A program made the translations under genes and the position numbers. Shown here piece by piece: positions 24,022 to 31,787 of a stretch of 48,764 bases of DNA. The DNA lies in contig NZ_MULI01000057.1 of NCBI RefSeq assembly GCF_002939385.1, positions 1-48,764 of the forward strand, in the 5' to 3' direction. This DNA is from Streptomyces sp. MH60. GTDB taxonomy: Bacteria > Actinomycetota > Actinomycetes > Streptomycetales > Streptomycetaceae. Each line of letters begins with the position of its first letter. Position 1 is the stretch's first letter. The notes below the pieces were generated by a model. It saw only the letters and a list, made by a program, of their open reading frames with translations, made no database searches and was not told the DNA's origin.

Positions 24022-24109
24022 CCGGGTGTGTTCTGCCGGTGCCTTGCGTGTCCGCGATGCGGGAGCGTCTGCGTGGTTGGTGTCCCGTCGCGGAGTGCGG
24101 GTGCACCGT

Positions 24110-25294
24110 TCAAAGGATCACGTGGGGGAGGAATCTCGCGTACTCGTCCGTGATCAGGCCGCTCGACTCCCTGATGCCCAGGCCCGCCGACTCGTTCTCC
24201 ACCACCCAGGCGCCCAGGACGACGCGGTTGCCGTCGAAGTCGGGGAGGGGGGCCAGCTCCTGGTAGCAGCACGGTTCGGGACGGGGGGCGGGGTCGGTGT
24301 CCGGGGGGTGGACCGTGACGCCGGCGCCCTCGCGGCCCAGGAGGGGCTTGGCGACCCAGCCGGTCGTGGTGGCCAGGTCGCGCGGGCCGTCCAGGTGGGC
24401 GGGGAGGAGGTTCGGGTGGCCGGGGTACAGCTCCCAGAGGATCGCCAGCAGGGCCTTGTTGCTGAGCAGCATCTTCCAGGCGGGCTCGATCCACAGGGTG
24501 GTGCCGGTGCCGCCGCCGTTGTCGAGGGTGTCCAGGACGTGGCCGGCGAAGCGGTCCGTGGTGAGCCACTCCCAGGGATAGAGCTTGAAGAGGCTGCGGA
24601 TGAAGCGCAGCTTGTTGTCGACGAAGCGGCCGGAGAGGCGGTCCCAGCCGATCTCCTCCATGGAGATCCAGTCGGTCTCCAGGCCGGCCTGCTCGGCGGT
24701 CTCCTTGAGGTAGGCGACCGTCATGAGGTCCTCGCCGAGTTCGTCGTCCGAGGAGTGCGCGAAGTACAGCGGGTTGCCGGGCGGGAGAAGCGCGGCCTGC
24801 TTCCTCCAGGCGTCGACGAGTCGCTCGTGGAGGCTGTTCCACTGGTCGGCGCCGGGGAAGCGCTCCTCCATCCAGAACCACTGCGGGGACGCGGCCTCGA
24901 CGAGTGAGGTCGGGGTGTCCGCGTTGTACTCCAGGAGCTTGGCGGGGCCGGTGCCGTCGTAGCGCAGGTCGAAGCGGGCGTAGACGGAGGGGAGTTCGGC
25001 GCGGCGGTGCCAGGCCTCGGTGACCGCGCGGACGACGCGCGGGTCGGTGATGCCGAGGTCGGCGAAGCGGTCCTCGGCGACGATGTGCCCGGCGGCCGCG
25101 AGACACATGCGGTGCAGCTCCTCGACGACCTCCTCCAGGGCCTCGACCTCGGGCAGGGAGAAGACGTAGTACGCGCTCTCGTCCCAGTAGGGGCGCAGGG
25201 AGTCGTCGGGGTAGCGGGTCAGGGGGTAGATCAGCCCCTGTTCCTCGACGGTCTGCTGCCAGCCGGGGCGGGGGTCGGTGGTACGGCGTTCCAC
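24110..25294 (-). CDS. Glutathionylspermidine synthase-family ATP-grasp protein
   Basis: A 394-residue protein of the GSP_synth preATP-grasp family, which includes E. coli YgiC/YjfC. Landmarks: YYVFSLPEVEALEEVVEELHRM, FADLGITDPRVV, ARFDLRYDGTGPAKLLEYNADTPTSLVEA (substrate and ATP site), QWFWMEERFPG, WIEPAWKMLLSNKALLAILWELYPGHPNLLPA, and GWVAKPLLGREGAGVTVH. The true product is unknown; actinomycetes lack glutathionylspermidine, so another peptide-like bond is likely. The start GTG 25294 has a GAGGACGGG site that overlaps the stop of the lipoprotein gene 10 bp upstream. The pair resembles YgiB-YgiC. Confidence 0.87.
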   Translation of the reverse strand: MERRTTDPRPGWQQTVEEQGLIYPLTRYPDDSLRPYWDESAYYVFSLPEVEALEEVVEELHRMCLAAAGHIVAEDRFADLGITDPRVVRAVTEAWHRRAELPSVYARFDLRYDGTGPAKLLEYNADTPTSLVEAASPQWFWMEERFPGADQWNSLHERLVDAWRKQAALLPPGNPLYFAHSSDDELGEDLMTVAYLKETAEQAGLETDWISMEEIGWDRLSGRFVDNKLRFIRSLFKLYPWEWLTTDRFAGHVLDTLDNGGGTGTTLWIEPAWKMLLSNKALLAILWELYPGHPNLLPAHLDGPRDLATTTGWVAKPLLGREGAGVTVHPPDTDPAPRPEPCCYQELAPLPDFDGNRVVLGAWVVENESAGLGIRESSGLITDEYARFLPHVIL

Positions 25295-25304
25295 GGTCCC
25301 GTCC

Positions 25305-25676
25305 TCAGCCGCCGCCGCTGCCGCCCGAGCAGCCGAAGCCGCCCCGGTCGACGGCCTCGGACCGGCTGAAGGTGCCGGAGTCGGCCCAGCCGCTGCTGAC
25401 GTCGGCGTCGTAGTACCAGTCGGCGTCGCCCACGGACTTCGACGAGCCGGTCTTCTTCTTGCCGCCCTTGCCGCCCTTGCCGGACGAGCTGCCGGACGAG
25501 CCGGACTTGCAGTTCTTGTCGGCGACGACCTTGTAGCCGTTGAGGTAGTCGTAGCTGTCGCGGTCCACGCAGCGGCGGTCGGGGTCCGAACCGCACGCGC
25601 TCAGGGCCGCCGCGAGCATTCCCATGCCGCCGAGCACCACGGTGCTCGACCGCAGCCGTCGCCGGGCTGTGGCCAT
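25305..25676 (-). CDS. Small lipoprotein paired with the ATP-grasp gene
   Basis: A 123-residue lipoprotein from ATG 25676. The signal peptide is RRRLRSSTVVLGGMGMLAAALSAC with lipobox LSAC (Cys at about 27). The mature part holds a four-Cys segment (DRRCVDRDSYDYLNGYKVV, KNCKSG), a low-complexity Ser/Gly/Lys linker, and an aromatic Gly-rich tail WYYDADVSSGWADSGTF with RGGFGCSG. The tail recalls YgiB (DUF1190), whose gene in E. coli precedes the same ATP-grasp family. It is the first gene of a two-gene operon, separated from MocR by 87 bp. The conserved coupling suggests that the ATP-grasp enzyme modifies, or works with, an envelope target. Confidence 0.8.
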   Translation of the reverse strand: MATARRRLRSSTVVLGGMGMLAAALSACGSDPDRRCVDRDSYDYLNGYKVVADKNCKSGSSGSSSGKGGKGGKKKTGSSKSVGDADWYYDADVSSGWADSGTFSRSEAVDRGGFGCSGGSGGG

Positions 25677-25763
25677 GTCCCTGTCCCCCGTTGTCCGTGC
25701 CGTGTCCGTGCGGTTGTACGACAGTTGGGCCGGTCGAGTGTACGGCCCCGCCGCGGGTGGACT

Positions 25764-27149
25764 TTACGGCAGCGCCCGGCACAGCGCGTCCAGAGCCCCC
25801 GCCCAGGCGTGGTCGGGCGGGGTGCCGTAACCGACGACGAGGGCGTCCAGCGGGGGGAGGGACGCGTCCGGGTGCCGGAACATGGACAGGCTGTGGACCG
25901 CGAGTCCGTGCCAGGCGGCGGCCCGTGCGACCTGCCGTTCGGTGCCGGACGGCAGCGGGAGGACGGCGTGCAGTCCGGCGGCGATGCCGCTGACGCGGAC
26001 CGCGGGGGCGCGCTCGGCGAGGGCGGCCACCAGGGCGTCGCGGCGGCGCCGGTAGCGCAGGCGGGCGGACCGCACGTGCCGGTCGTAGTCGCCGGAGTCG
26101 AGGAACTGCGCGAGGGTCAGCTGGTCGAGCACGCCCGGGGTACGGCTCGTCGGGTCGTCCAGGACGTCCCCGACGAGGGACGGCGGCAGCGCCATCCAGC
26201 CCAGGCGCAGTCCGGGGGCCAGGGACTTGCTGGCGGTGCCCAGGTACACGACGCGGTCGGGGTCCAGTCCCTGGAGGGCGCCGACGGACTGGCGGTCGTA
26301 GCGGAACTCGCCGTCGTAGTCGTCCTCCAGGATCAGCCCGCCGGTGCGGTGCGCCCAGGCCACCACCGCCGCTCTGCGGTCGGGGTGCAGCGGGACGCCG
26401 GTCGGGAACTGGTGGGCGGGGGTGAGCAGCACGGCGCCCGCGTCCGTGAGCGCCCCGGTGTCCGCTCCGCGGTCGTCGACGGGCAGCGGAACGGTCCGCA
26501 GGCCGGCCCGGGTGAGCAGATCGCGGTGGACGTGGAGGCCGTACGACTCGACGGCCACGGTGTGCACGCCGCGCGCCCGCAGCACGCCGGCCAGCAGCAC
26601 GAGACCGTGCGCGAAGCCGCCGCAGACCAGCAGCGTCTCGGGGTCGGCGCGCACGCCCCGGGCCCGGGCGAGGTAACCGGCCAGCGCGGCGCGCAGCTCG
26701 GGCCGGCCGCGGCCGTCGCCGTACCCGAGGGCGTCGTGGGGAGCGGAGGTGACGGCGCGGCGGGCGGCCCTGAGCCACGCGGTGCGCGGGAAGGAGGCGA
26801 GGTCGGGGGTGCCGGGGCGCAGGTCGTAGGTGGGGCGGGCGTGCCCCGCGGGGCGTCGGGCCGAGGTGCGGGACGGCGGGGCGGCGACGCGTTCGGCGAC
26901 GCGGGTGCCCGAGCCCTGGCGGGCGGTGAGCCAGCCCTCGGCGACGAGGTCGGCGTAGGCGTCGGCGACGGTGTTGCGGGCGATGCCGAGGTCCGCGGCG
27001 AGGACGCGGGACGAGGGCAGCCGGGTGCCGGGGCCCAGGCGGCCGGTGCGGACGGCCTCGCGCAGGGCGTCGGTGAGGCCGCGGCGCAGGCCGGGACCGG
27101 TGGGTTCCAGGTGCAGGTCGACGCCGAGAGTGGCCCATGATCTCGCCAT
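25764..27149 (-). CDS. MocR/PdxR-type GntR regulator with aminotransferase domain
   Basis: A 461-residue fusion of a GntR winged helix (about residues 12-80: LREAVRTGRLGPGTRLPSSRVLAADLGIARNTV, then LVAEGWLTARQGSGTRVA) with a fold-type I PLP aminotransferase domain. PLP-site blocks include LEDDYDGEFRYDR and the Schiff-base Lys in YLGTASKSLAPGLRLGW. Such regulators sense PLP or amino-acid adducts and usually control the divergent genes. The start is ATG 27149. TATGGT on the minus strand (27163-27158) lies 8 nt before it with no ribosome-binding site. Its likely target is the AhpD/PEP-mutase-like operon starting at 27196. Confidence 0.92.
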   Translation of the reverse strand: MARSWATLGVDLHLEPTGPGLRRGLTDALREAVRTGRLGPGTRLPSSRVLAADLGIARNTVADAYADLVAEGWLTARQGSGTRVAERVAAPPSRTSARRPAGHARPTYDLRPGTPDLASFPRTAWLRAARRAVTSAPHDALGYGDGRGRPELRAALAGYLARARGVRADPETLLVCGGFAHGLVLLAGVLRARGVHTVAVESYGLHVHRDLLTRAGLRTVPLPVDDRGADTGALTDAGAVLLTPAHQFPTGVPLHPDRRAAVVAWAHRTGGLILEDDYDGEFRYDRQSVGALQGLDPDRVVYLGTASKSLAPGLRLGWMALPPSLVGDVLDDPTSRTPGVLDQLTLAQFLDSGDYDRHVRSARLRYRRRRDALVAALAERAPAVRVSGIAAGLHAVLPLPSGTERQVARAAAWHGLAVHSLSMFRHPDASLPPLDALVVGYGTPPDHAWAGALDALCRALP

Positions 27150-27163
27150 GGAAGTGGACCATA
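27146..27163. promoter_or_regulatory. Shared MocR/AhpD-like operator region with ATGG-N7-CCAT
   Basis: The 46-bp gap between the divergent starts holds the inverted repeat ATGG-N7-CCAT (27148-27162) with GTGGACC inside. TAGGGT at 27184-27189 is a -10 for the rightward genes, 6 nt before their ATG, and TATGGT on the other strand serves the regulator. Both transcripts would be leaderless. This is the natural MocR binding place, but the half-sites are short. Confidence 0.4.
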
Positions 27164-27195
27164 CCGCTGGGCTGCTTCCTTCCTAGGGTCGAGGC

Positions 27196-27705
27196 ATGAC
27201 GACACACACCGATGACACGAAGTCCGGGGATCGCGCCGCCGAGGTGCCCGTCCGGCTGAACTGGTCCCAGCACGCGCCCGAGGTCTACAAGGCGATGATC
27301 CGGCTGGAGACCGCCGCCAAGCGGGGGCTGGACCCGGCGCTGTACGAACTGGTGAAGATCCGCGCCTCGCAGATCAACCACTGCGCCCTCTGCCTCGACA
27401 TGCACACCAAGGACGCCCTCGCCGCCGGGGAGAGCGTGGAGCGGATCGTGCAGCTGGCCGCCTGGGAGGAGTCGCGGCACTTCTACACGGAGAAGGAGCT
27501 GGCGGCGATCGAGCTGACCGAGGCGGTCACCGTGCTGACCGACGGTTTCGTGCCGGACGAGGTGTACGAGAAGGCCGCCGAGCACTTCGACGAGCCGGAG
27601 CTGGCGCAGCTGATCGCCGCGATCACGACGATCAACGCCTGGAACCGGTTCGGCGTGACCTGCCGGATGACGCCGGGTCACTACACGCCCGGCCGGCCCG
27701 CGTGA
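27196..27705 (+). CDS. AhpD-like carboxymuconolactone decarboxylase-family protein 1
   Basis: A 169-residue alkylhydroperoxidase D-type protein. The redox/proton-relay motif is NHCALCLDMH with Cys63, Cys66 and His70, on an all-helical fold (VRLNWSQHAPEVYKAMIRLE, ELVKIRASQINH, TEAVTVLTDGFVPDEVY, INAWNRFGV). These proteins reduce peroxides or act as thiol peroxidases; the electron donor is not evident here. It is first in a three-gene operon divergent from the MocR regulator. Its TGA overlaps the GTG of the second, clearly related copy. Confidence 0.9.
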   Translation: MTTHTDDTKSGDRAAEVPVRLNWSQHAPEVYKAMIRLETAAKRGLDPALYELVKIRASQINHCALCLDMHTKDALAAGESVERIVQLAAWEESRHFYTEKELAAIELTEAVTVLTDGFVPDEVYEKAAEHFDEPELAQLIAAITTINAWNRFGVTCRMTPGHYTPGRPA

Positions 27706-28151
27706 GCACGGCGCGCACCCAACTCCTGGACCGGGAGGTCGGGCAGGCGCTGTCCGCGCTGAGCGCGGCGGGCAAGAAGGGCCTCGGCGACCCCGTCCTC
27801 GCCGAGCTGGTGATGATCCGGGCCTCGCAGCTCAACCACTGCGCGTTCTGCCTGGACATGCACCTCACCCTGGCCCGCGGGAACGGCGTGGACGAGGAGC
27901 GTCTCGGTCTGCTCGCCGCCTGGCAGGAGGCGGAGGACCTGTACGACAAGCGGGAGCGGGCCGCGCTCGCGCTGACCGAGGCGATGACCGTCCTGACCGA
28001 GGGCTTCGTGCCCGACGCGGTGTACGAGGAGGCCGCCGTACACTTCGGCGACGGCGAACTGGCCCATCTGATCGGGCTGATCACCGCCATCAACAGCTGG
28101 AACCGGCTGATGGTCGGCCGCAGGGTCCCACCGGGGGGTTACACACCGTGA
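27702..28151 (+). CDS. AhpD-like carboxymuconolactone decarboxylase-family protein 2
   Basis: A 149-residue tandem relative of the preceding gene. The motif NHCAFCLDMH has Cys47, Cys50 and His54. The shared stretches IRASQ(I/L)NHCA, EAMTVLTEGFVPDAVYE and INSWNR show a duplication that has since diverged; this copy lacks the N-terminal 15-20 residues of the first. The start GTG 27702 lies in a GTGA overlap with the previous stop, and the next gene again begins in a GTGA overlap. The two paralogues may form a hetero-oligomer (inference). Confidence 0.9.
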   Translation: MSTARTQLLDREVGQALSALSAAGKKGLGDPVLAELVMIRASQLNHCAFCLDMHLTLARGNGVDEERLGLLAAWQEAEDLYDKRERAALALTEAMTVLTEGFVPDAVYEEAAVHFGDGELAHLIGLITAINSWNRLMVGRRVPPGGYTP

Positions 28152-28879
28152 GTCACGTCGCCGCGTTCCGCGCTCTGCACCACGGCCGGGTCCCGGACGA
28201 CCCCCTCGTCCTGCCGGGCCCCTGGGACGCGGCGAGCGCCCGGGTGTTCGCGGAGGCCGGGTTCCCGGCGCTCGCGACACCGAGCGCCGGGGTGGCGGCC
28301 TCGCTCGGGTACGAGGACGGGCGGACCCCGGCCGACGAGATGTTCGCGGCCGTCGCGCGGATCGCGCGCGCCGTGGACGTGCCCGTGTCGGCCGACGTCG
28401 AGGGCGGGTACGGGCTGGCGCCGAAGGAGCTGGTGGAGCGGCTCCTGGAGGCGGGCGTCGTCGGCTGCAACCTGGAGGACTCCACCCGCGAGGGGCTCAA
28501 GGACCCGGCGGAGCACGCCGCGTGGCTGGCCGAGGTGCGGGACGAGGCCGGTGACCGGCTGTTCCTGAACGCCCGGATCGACACGTTCATCCGGGGGGTC
28601 GACGATCCGGGGGCGGCGATCGGACGGGCGGCGGCATACGTCGCCGCGGGCGCCGACTGCGTGTACCCCATCGCCGCCCCCACCGCCGTACTGCCCCTGC
28701 TGCGGGCCGGCATCCAGGGGCCGGTGAACGTGGTCGCGCGTCCCGGCCAGGGCCCCTCGCCCGCCGAACTCGGCGGACTCGGGGCCACCCGGATCACCTT
28801 CGGGCCGGGGCTCCAGCGGCAGGCCGAGCAGGCGGTGCGGGAGCACGCGGAACGGCTCGCGGCCCGGCCGGGGCGATGA
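28148..28879 (+). CDS. PEP mutase / isocitrate lyase-family protein
   Basis: A 243-residue TIM-barrel protein of the phosphoenolpyruvate mutase/2-methylisocitrate lyase superfamily. LPGPWDAASARVFAEAGFPALATPSAG opens the barrel, and SADVEGGYG (Asp83, Glu85) is the Mg-binding loop. GCNLEDS and RIDTF follow. The lyase KKCGH loop is absent, so it is the short oxaloacetate-hydrolase or phosphonomutase-like branch whose reaction is usually unknown. It starts at GTG 28148, overlapping the second AhpD-like gene, which ties it to the same MocR-controlled operon. It is 3 bp from the convergent betaine-binding protein gene. Confidence 0.87.
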   Translation: MSHVAAFRALHHGRVPDDPLVLPGPWDAASARVFAEAGFPALATPSAGVAASLGYEDGRTPADEMFAAVARIARAVDVPVSADVEGGYGLAPKELVERLLEAGVVGCNLEDSTREGLKDPAEHAAWLAEVRDEAGDRLFLNARIDTFIRGVDDPGAAIGRAAAYVAAGADCVYPIAAPTAVLPLLRAGIQGPVNVVARPGQGPSPAELGGLGATRITFGPGLQRQAEQAVREHAERLAARPGR

Positions 28880-28882
28880 GGG

Positions 28883-29839
28883 TCAGGGCAGCCACTTCTT
28901 CCAGACGGACTCGTGGCCGTCCACCCATTTCTTCGCCGCCTCCTCGGGCCGCATCTTCTGCTCGGCGATCATCAGGGAGACCTGGTTCTGGTCCTCGGTC
29001 GTCCACGTGAAGTTCTTCAGGAACTCGGCCGCCTTGCCGCCGTCCTTCGCGAAGCCGGCGTTGAGGTACTTCTGCAGCGGGGTGACGGGGTAGGCGCAGT
29101 CGACCTCGGCCGGGTCCGCGTCGCAGCCCTCCTTGTACGGCGGCAGCTTCACCTCGGTCATCGGGACCTTCTCCATCAGCCACTGGGGGGTGTACCAGTA
29201 GCTGAGGAAGGGCTTCTTCTCCTTGGCGAACTGCTGCATCTGGGTGATCTGGGCAGCCTCGGAGCCGGCGAAGACGACCTGGTAGTCCAGGTCCAGGTTC
29301 TTCACCAGGGCCTTGTCGTTGGTGACGTAGGACGGGGAGCCGTCCAGGAGCTGGCCCTTGCCGCCGCTCTCCGCGGTGCGCAGCAGGTCGGCGTACTTGT
29401 TGAGGTTCTTCCAGTCGGTGACGTCCGGGTGCTTCTTCGCGAAGTACGTCGGGACGAACCAGCCGATGTGGCCGGTGACGCCGAGGTCGCCGCCCGCGGC
29501 GATGGTCTTCTTGTCCTGGACGTAGCGCTGTTCCTGCTCGGGGTGGCCCCAGTCCTCCAGGATGGCGTCGACGCGGCCCTGGCTGAGCGCGTCCCAGGCG
29601 GGGACCTCGTCGACCTGGACGGTGTCGACGCGGTAGCCCAGCTCGTGCTCCAGCAGGTACTGGGCGACGGCCACGTTGGCCTGGGCGCCGACCCAGGACT
29701 GCACGGACAGGGTGACGGTCTTGGCGCCCTGGGCGTTGGCGTACGGGGACGCCTGCTTGGTCATGTCGGCGGCGCCGCAGCCGGTCAGCAGGGTCAGCGC
29801 GGCCACGCCCGCGAGCGCGGAGGTCGTGCGCAGTCGCAT
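28883..29839 (-). CDS. Glycine betaine/choline ABC transporter substrate-binding lipoprotein
   Basis: A 318-residue OpuAC/ProX-type receptor. The signal peptide ends in lipobox LLTGC (Cys about 21). The ligand-binding fold shows VTLSVQSWVGAQANVAVAQYLLE, ILEDWGHPEQE, GHIGWFVPTYF, LLDGSPSYVTND and FLSYWYTPQWLM, whose tryptophans form an aromatic cage for quaternary ammonium groups. Last gene of the betaine operon, 1 bp after the permease stop. Trp and Tyr placement suits choline or betaine over proline, but the exact ligand cannot be read from the sequence. Confidence 0.92.
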   Translation of the reverse strand: MRLRTTSALAGVAALTLLTGCGAADMTKQASPYANAQGAKTVTLSVQSWVGAQANVAVAQYLLEHELGYRVDTVQVDEVPAWDALSQGRVDAILEDWGHPEQEQRYVQDKKTIAAGGDLGVTGHIGWFVPTYFAKKHPDVTDWKNLNKYADLLRTAESGGKGQLLDGSPSYVTNDKALVKNLDLDYQVVFAGSEAAQITQMQQFAKEKKPFLSYWYTPQWLMEKVPMTEVKLPPYKEGCDADPAEVDCAYPVTPLQKYLNAGFAKDGGKAAEFLKNFTWTTEDQNQVSLMIAEQKMRPEEAAKKWVDGHESVWKKWLP

Positions 29840-29840
29840 C

Positions 29841-31787
29841 TCAGGCCCCCTTCTTGGTCGTACGGCGTTCGGTGGGCTGGGTGACCCGGTCGAGCATCAG
29901 GCCGAGGCAGACGATCGCGGCGCCCGCGACCAGGCCGGTCGCCAGGTCGCCCTGGGCCAGGCCGAAGACGACCTGGTAGCCGAGCGCGCCACCGCCGACC
30001 AGGCCGCCGATGATGACGACGGCGAGGACCAGGACGACGCCCTGGTTGACGGCGAGCAGCAGGGCCGGGCGGGCCAGCGGGAGCTGGACCTGGCGCAGCT
30101 GCTGGCCGCTGGTGGCGCCGAGCGAGCGGGCCGACTCCAGGGCGGCCGGGTCGACCTGGCGCAGCCCCTGGGTGGTGATGCGGACGACGGCCGGGAGGGC
30201 GTAGACGACCGCGGCGGCCACGGCGGGCGCGCGGCCCACGCCGAACAGGGCGACGACCGGGATCAGGTACACGAACTGCGGCATGGTCTGGAAGACGTCG
30301 AGGACGGGCCGCAGCAGGCGTTCGAAGCGGTCGCTGCGGGCGGCGGCGATGCCGGTGGCGAAGCCGACGACCAGGGTCACGGCGACGGCGGCGAGCACCT
30401 GCGAGAGCGTGTCCAGGGACGGGTCCCACACGCCGAGCACGCCGATCGCGGCCATCGCGAGGACGGCGGTGAGCGCGGTGCGCCAGGTGCCGATCAGCCA
30501 GGCCAGGGCGGCGACGATCAGGAGTACGGACCACCAGGGCAGCCACTGGAGGCCGTCGCGCAGCGGGTTGAGGACCCAGCTGGTGAAGTGCGCGGCCCAG
30601 TCGGCGGTACCGCCGACGACGGGGACGCCGGAGTACAGGTGGGCGGTCATCCAGTCGACGGCCCGGTTGACGGGCTCGGCGATGTCCACCTCCCACCCGT
30701 CGGGCCAGTCGAGGAGGCCGGCCAGGCGTCCGGCGAGCGCGACGGCCGCGGCGACGACGAGCGCGTACAGCCAGGTCACCGGGGACTTCCCGGCCTCGCC
30801 CAGCCGCTCCCCCGCCGCGCCGGTCACGCGGTCCAGGACGACGGCGAGCAGCACGATCGGGATGCCGGCCGCGAGGGCCGCGCCGACGTCGACCGAGGCG
30901 AGCGCCTGGTACACGCGGTCGCCGAGGCCGCCGGCGCCGATGACGGAGGCGATGACGGCCATGGACAGCGCCATCATGATCGTCTGGTTGAGGCCGAGGA
31001 GGAGTTCCTTGCGGGCCAGCGGGACGCGGGCGGTCAGCAGCCGCTGGCGGGCGGTGGTGCCGAGGGACTCGACGGCCTCCAGGACCTCCTTGTCCGCGCC
31101 GCGCAGGCCCAGCGAGGTGAGCCGGGCCATGGGCGGGGCGGCGTAGACGACGGTGGCCAGGACGGCGGCGGGGACGCCGATGCCGAAGACCAGGACGACG
31201 GGGAGGAGGTAGGCGAAGGCGGGCAGCACCTGCATGGTGTCGAGCACCGGGCGCAGGACGCGGTCCATCCGGTCGGAGAGGCCCGCGGCGAGGCCCAGCA
31301 GGGCGCCGACTACGACCGACGCGAGGACGGCGACGACCATCAGGGCGAGGGTCTGCATCGTCGGTACCCACATGCCGAGCAGGCCGCAGGCCAGGAACGC
31401 GGCGGCGGTGCCTGCCGCGAGCCTGACGCCGGCCACCCGCCAGGCGACCAGGGCGCCGATCGCGGTGACCCCGGCCCAGCCGACGGCGAGGAGGGCGAGG
31501 TACACGGCGCGTACGGCGATGACGACGATGTTGCTGACGTGGCCGAAGAAGTAGAGGAACAGCGGGTGGCTGTCCCGGTTGTCGATGATCCAGTCGCTGG
31601 CCTTGCCGAGGGGTTCGGAGACGTCGACGGTGAGGGCGGTGGGCCAGGGGGTGCCGGGCCACTGCGTGATGGCCAGGGGGGTGAGGATCGCTGCCGCGAG
31701 GGCGAGGGCGAGGAGCTTGCGGGTGGCGGGATGGGTGAGGATGCCCGGCGGGGCGGGTTTGGGGGGCACTGCGGTGATCGCTGCCAT
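29841..31787 (-). CDS. Betaine ABC permease with two fused ProW-like domains
   Basis: A 648-residue inner-membrane subunit in which the usual 280-330-residue permease is present twice. The first copy (about residues 10-320) carries VLASVVVGALLGLAAGLSDRMDRVLRPVLDTMQVLPAFAYLLP and the EAA loop LGTTARQRLLTARVPLA. The second (about 330-640) repeats it as FATGIAAARSDRFERLLRPVLDVFQTMPQFVYLIPVV and LGATSGQQLRQVQLPLARPALLL. Each has about six membrane helices and an outer Trp-rich loop. The protein therefore supplies both halves of the transporter channel itself. The start ATG 31787 shares a base with the ATPase stop (TGATG). Confidence 0.92.
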   Translation of the reverse strand: MAAITAVPPKPAPPGILTHPATRKLLALALAAAILTPLAITQWPGTPWPTALTVDVSEPLGKASDWIIDNRDSHPLFLYFFGHVSNIVVIAVRAVYLALLAVGWAGVTAIGALVAWRVAGVRLAAGTAAAFLACGLLGMWVPTMQTLALMVVAVLASVVVGALLGLAAGLSDRMDRVLRPVLDTMQVLPAFAYLLPVVLVFGIGVPAAVLATVVYAAPPMARLTSLGLRGADKEVLEAVESLGTTARQRLLTARVPLARKELLLGLNQTIMMALSMAVIASVIGAGGLGDRVYQALASVDVGAALAAGIPIVLLAVVLDRVTGAAGERLGEAGKSPVTWLYALVVAAAVALAGRLAGLLDWPDGWEVDIAEPVNRAVDWMTAHLYSGVPVVGGTADWAAHFTSWVLNPLRDGLQWLPWWSVLLIVAALAWLIGTWRTALTAVLAMAAIGVLGVWDPSLDTLSQVLAAVAVTLVVGFATGIAAARSDRFERLLRPVLDVFQTMPQFVYLIPVVALFGVGRAPAVAAAVVYALPAVVRITTQGLRQVDPAALESARSLGATSGQQLRQVQLPLARPALLLAVNQGVVLVLAVVIIGGLVGGGALGYQVVFGLAQGDLATGLVAGAAIVCLGLMLDRVTQPTERRTTKKGA

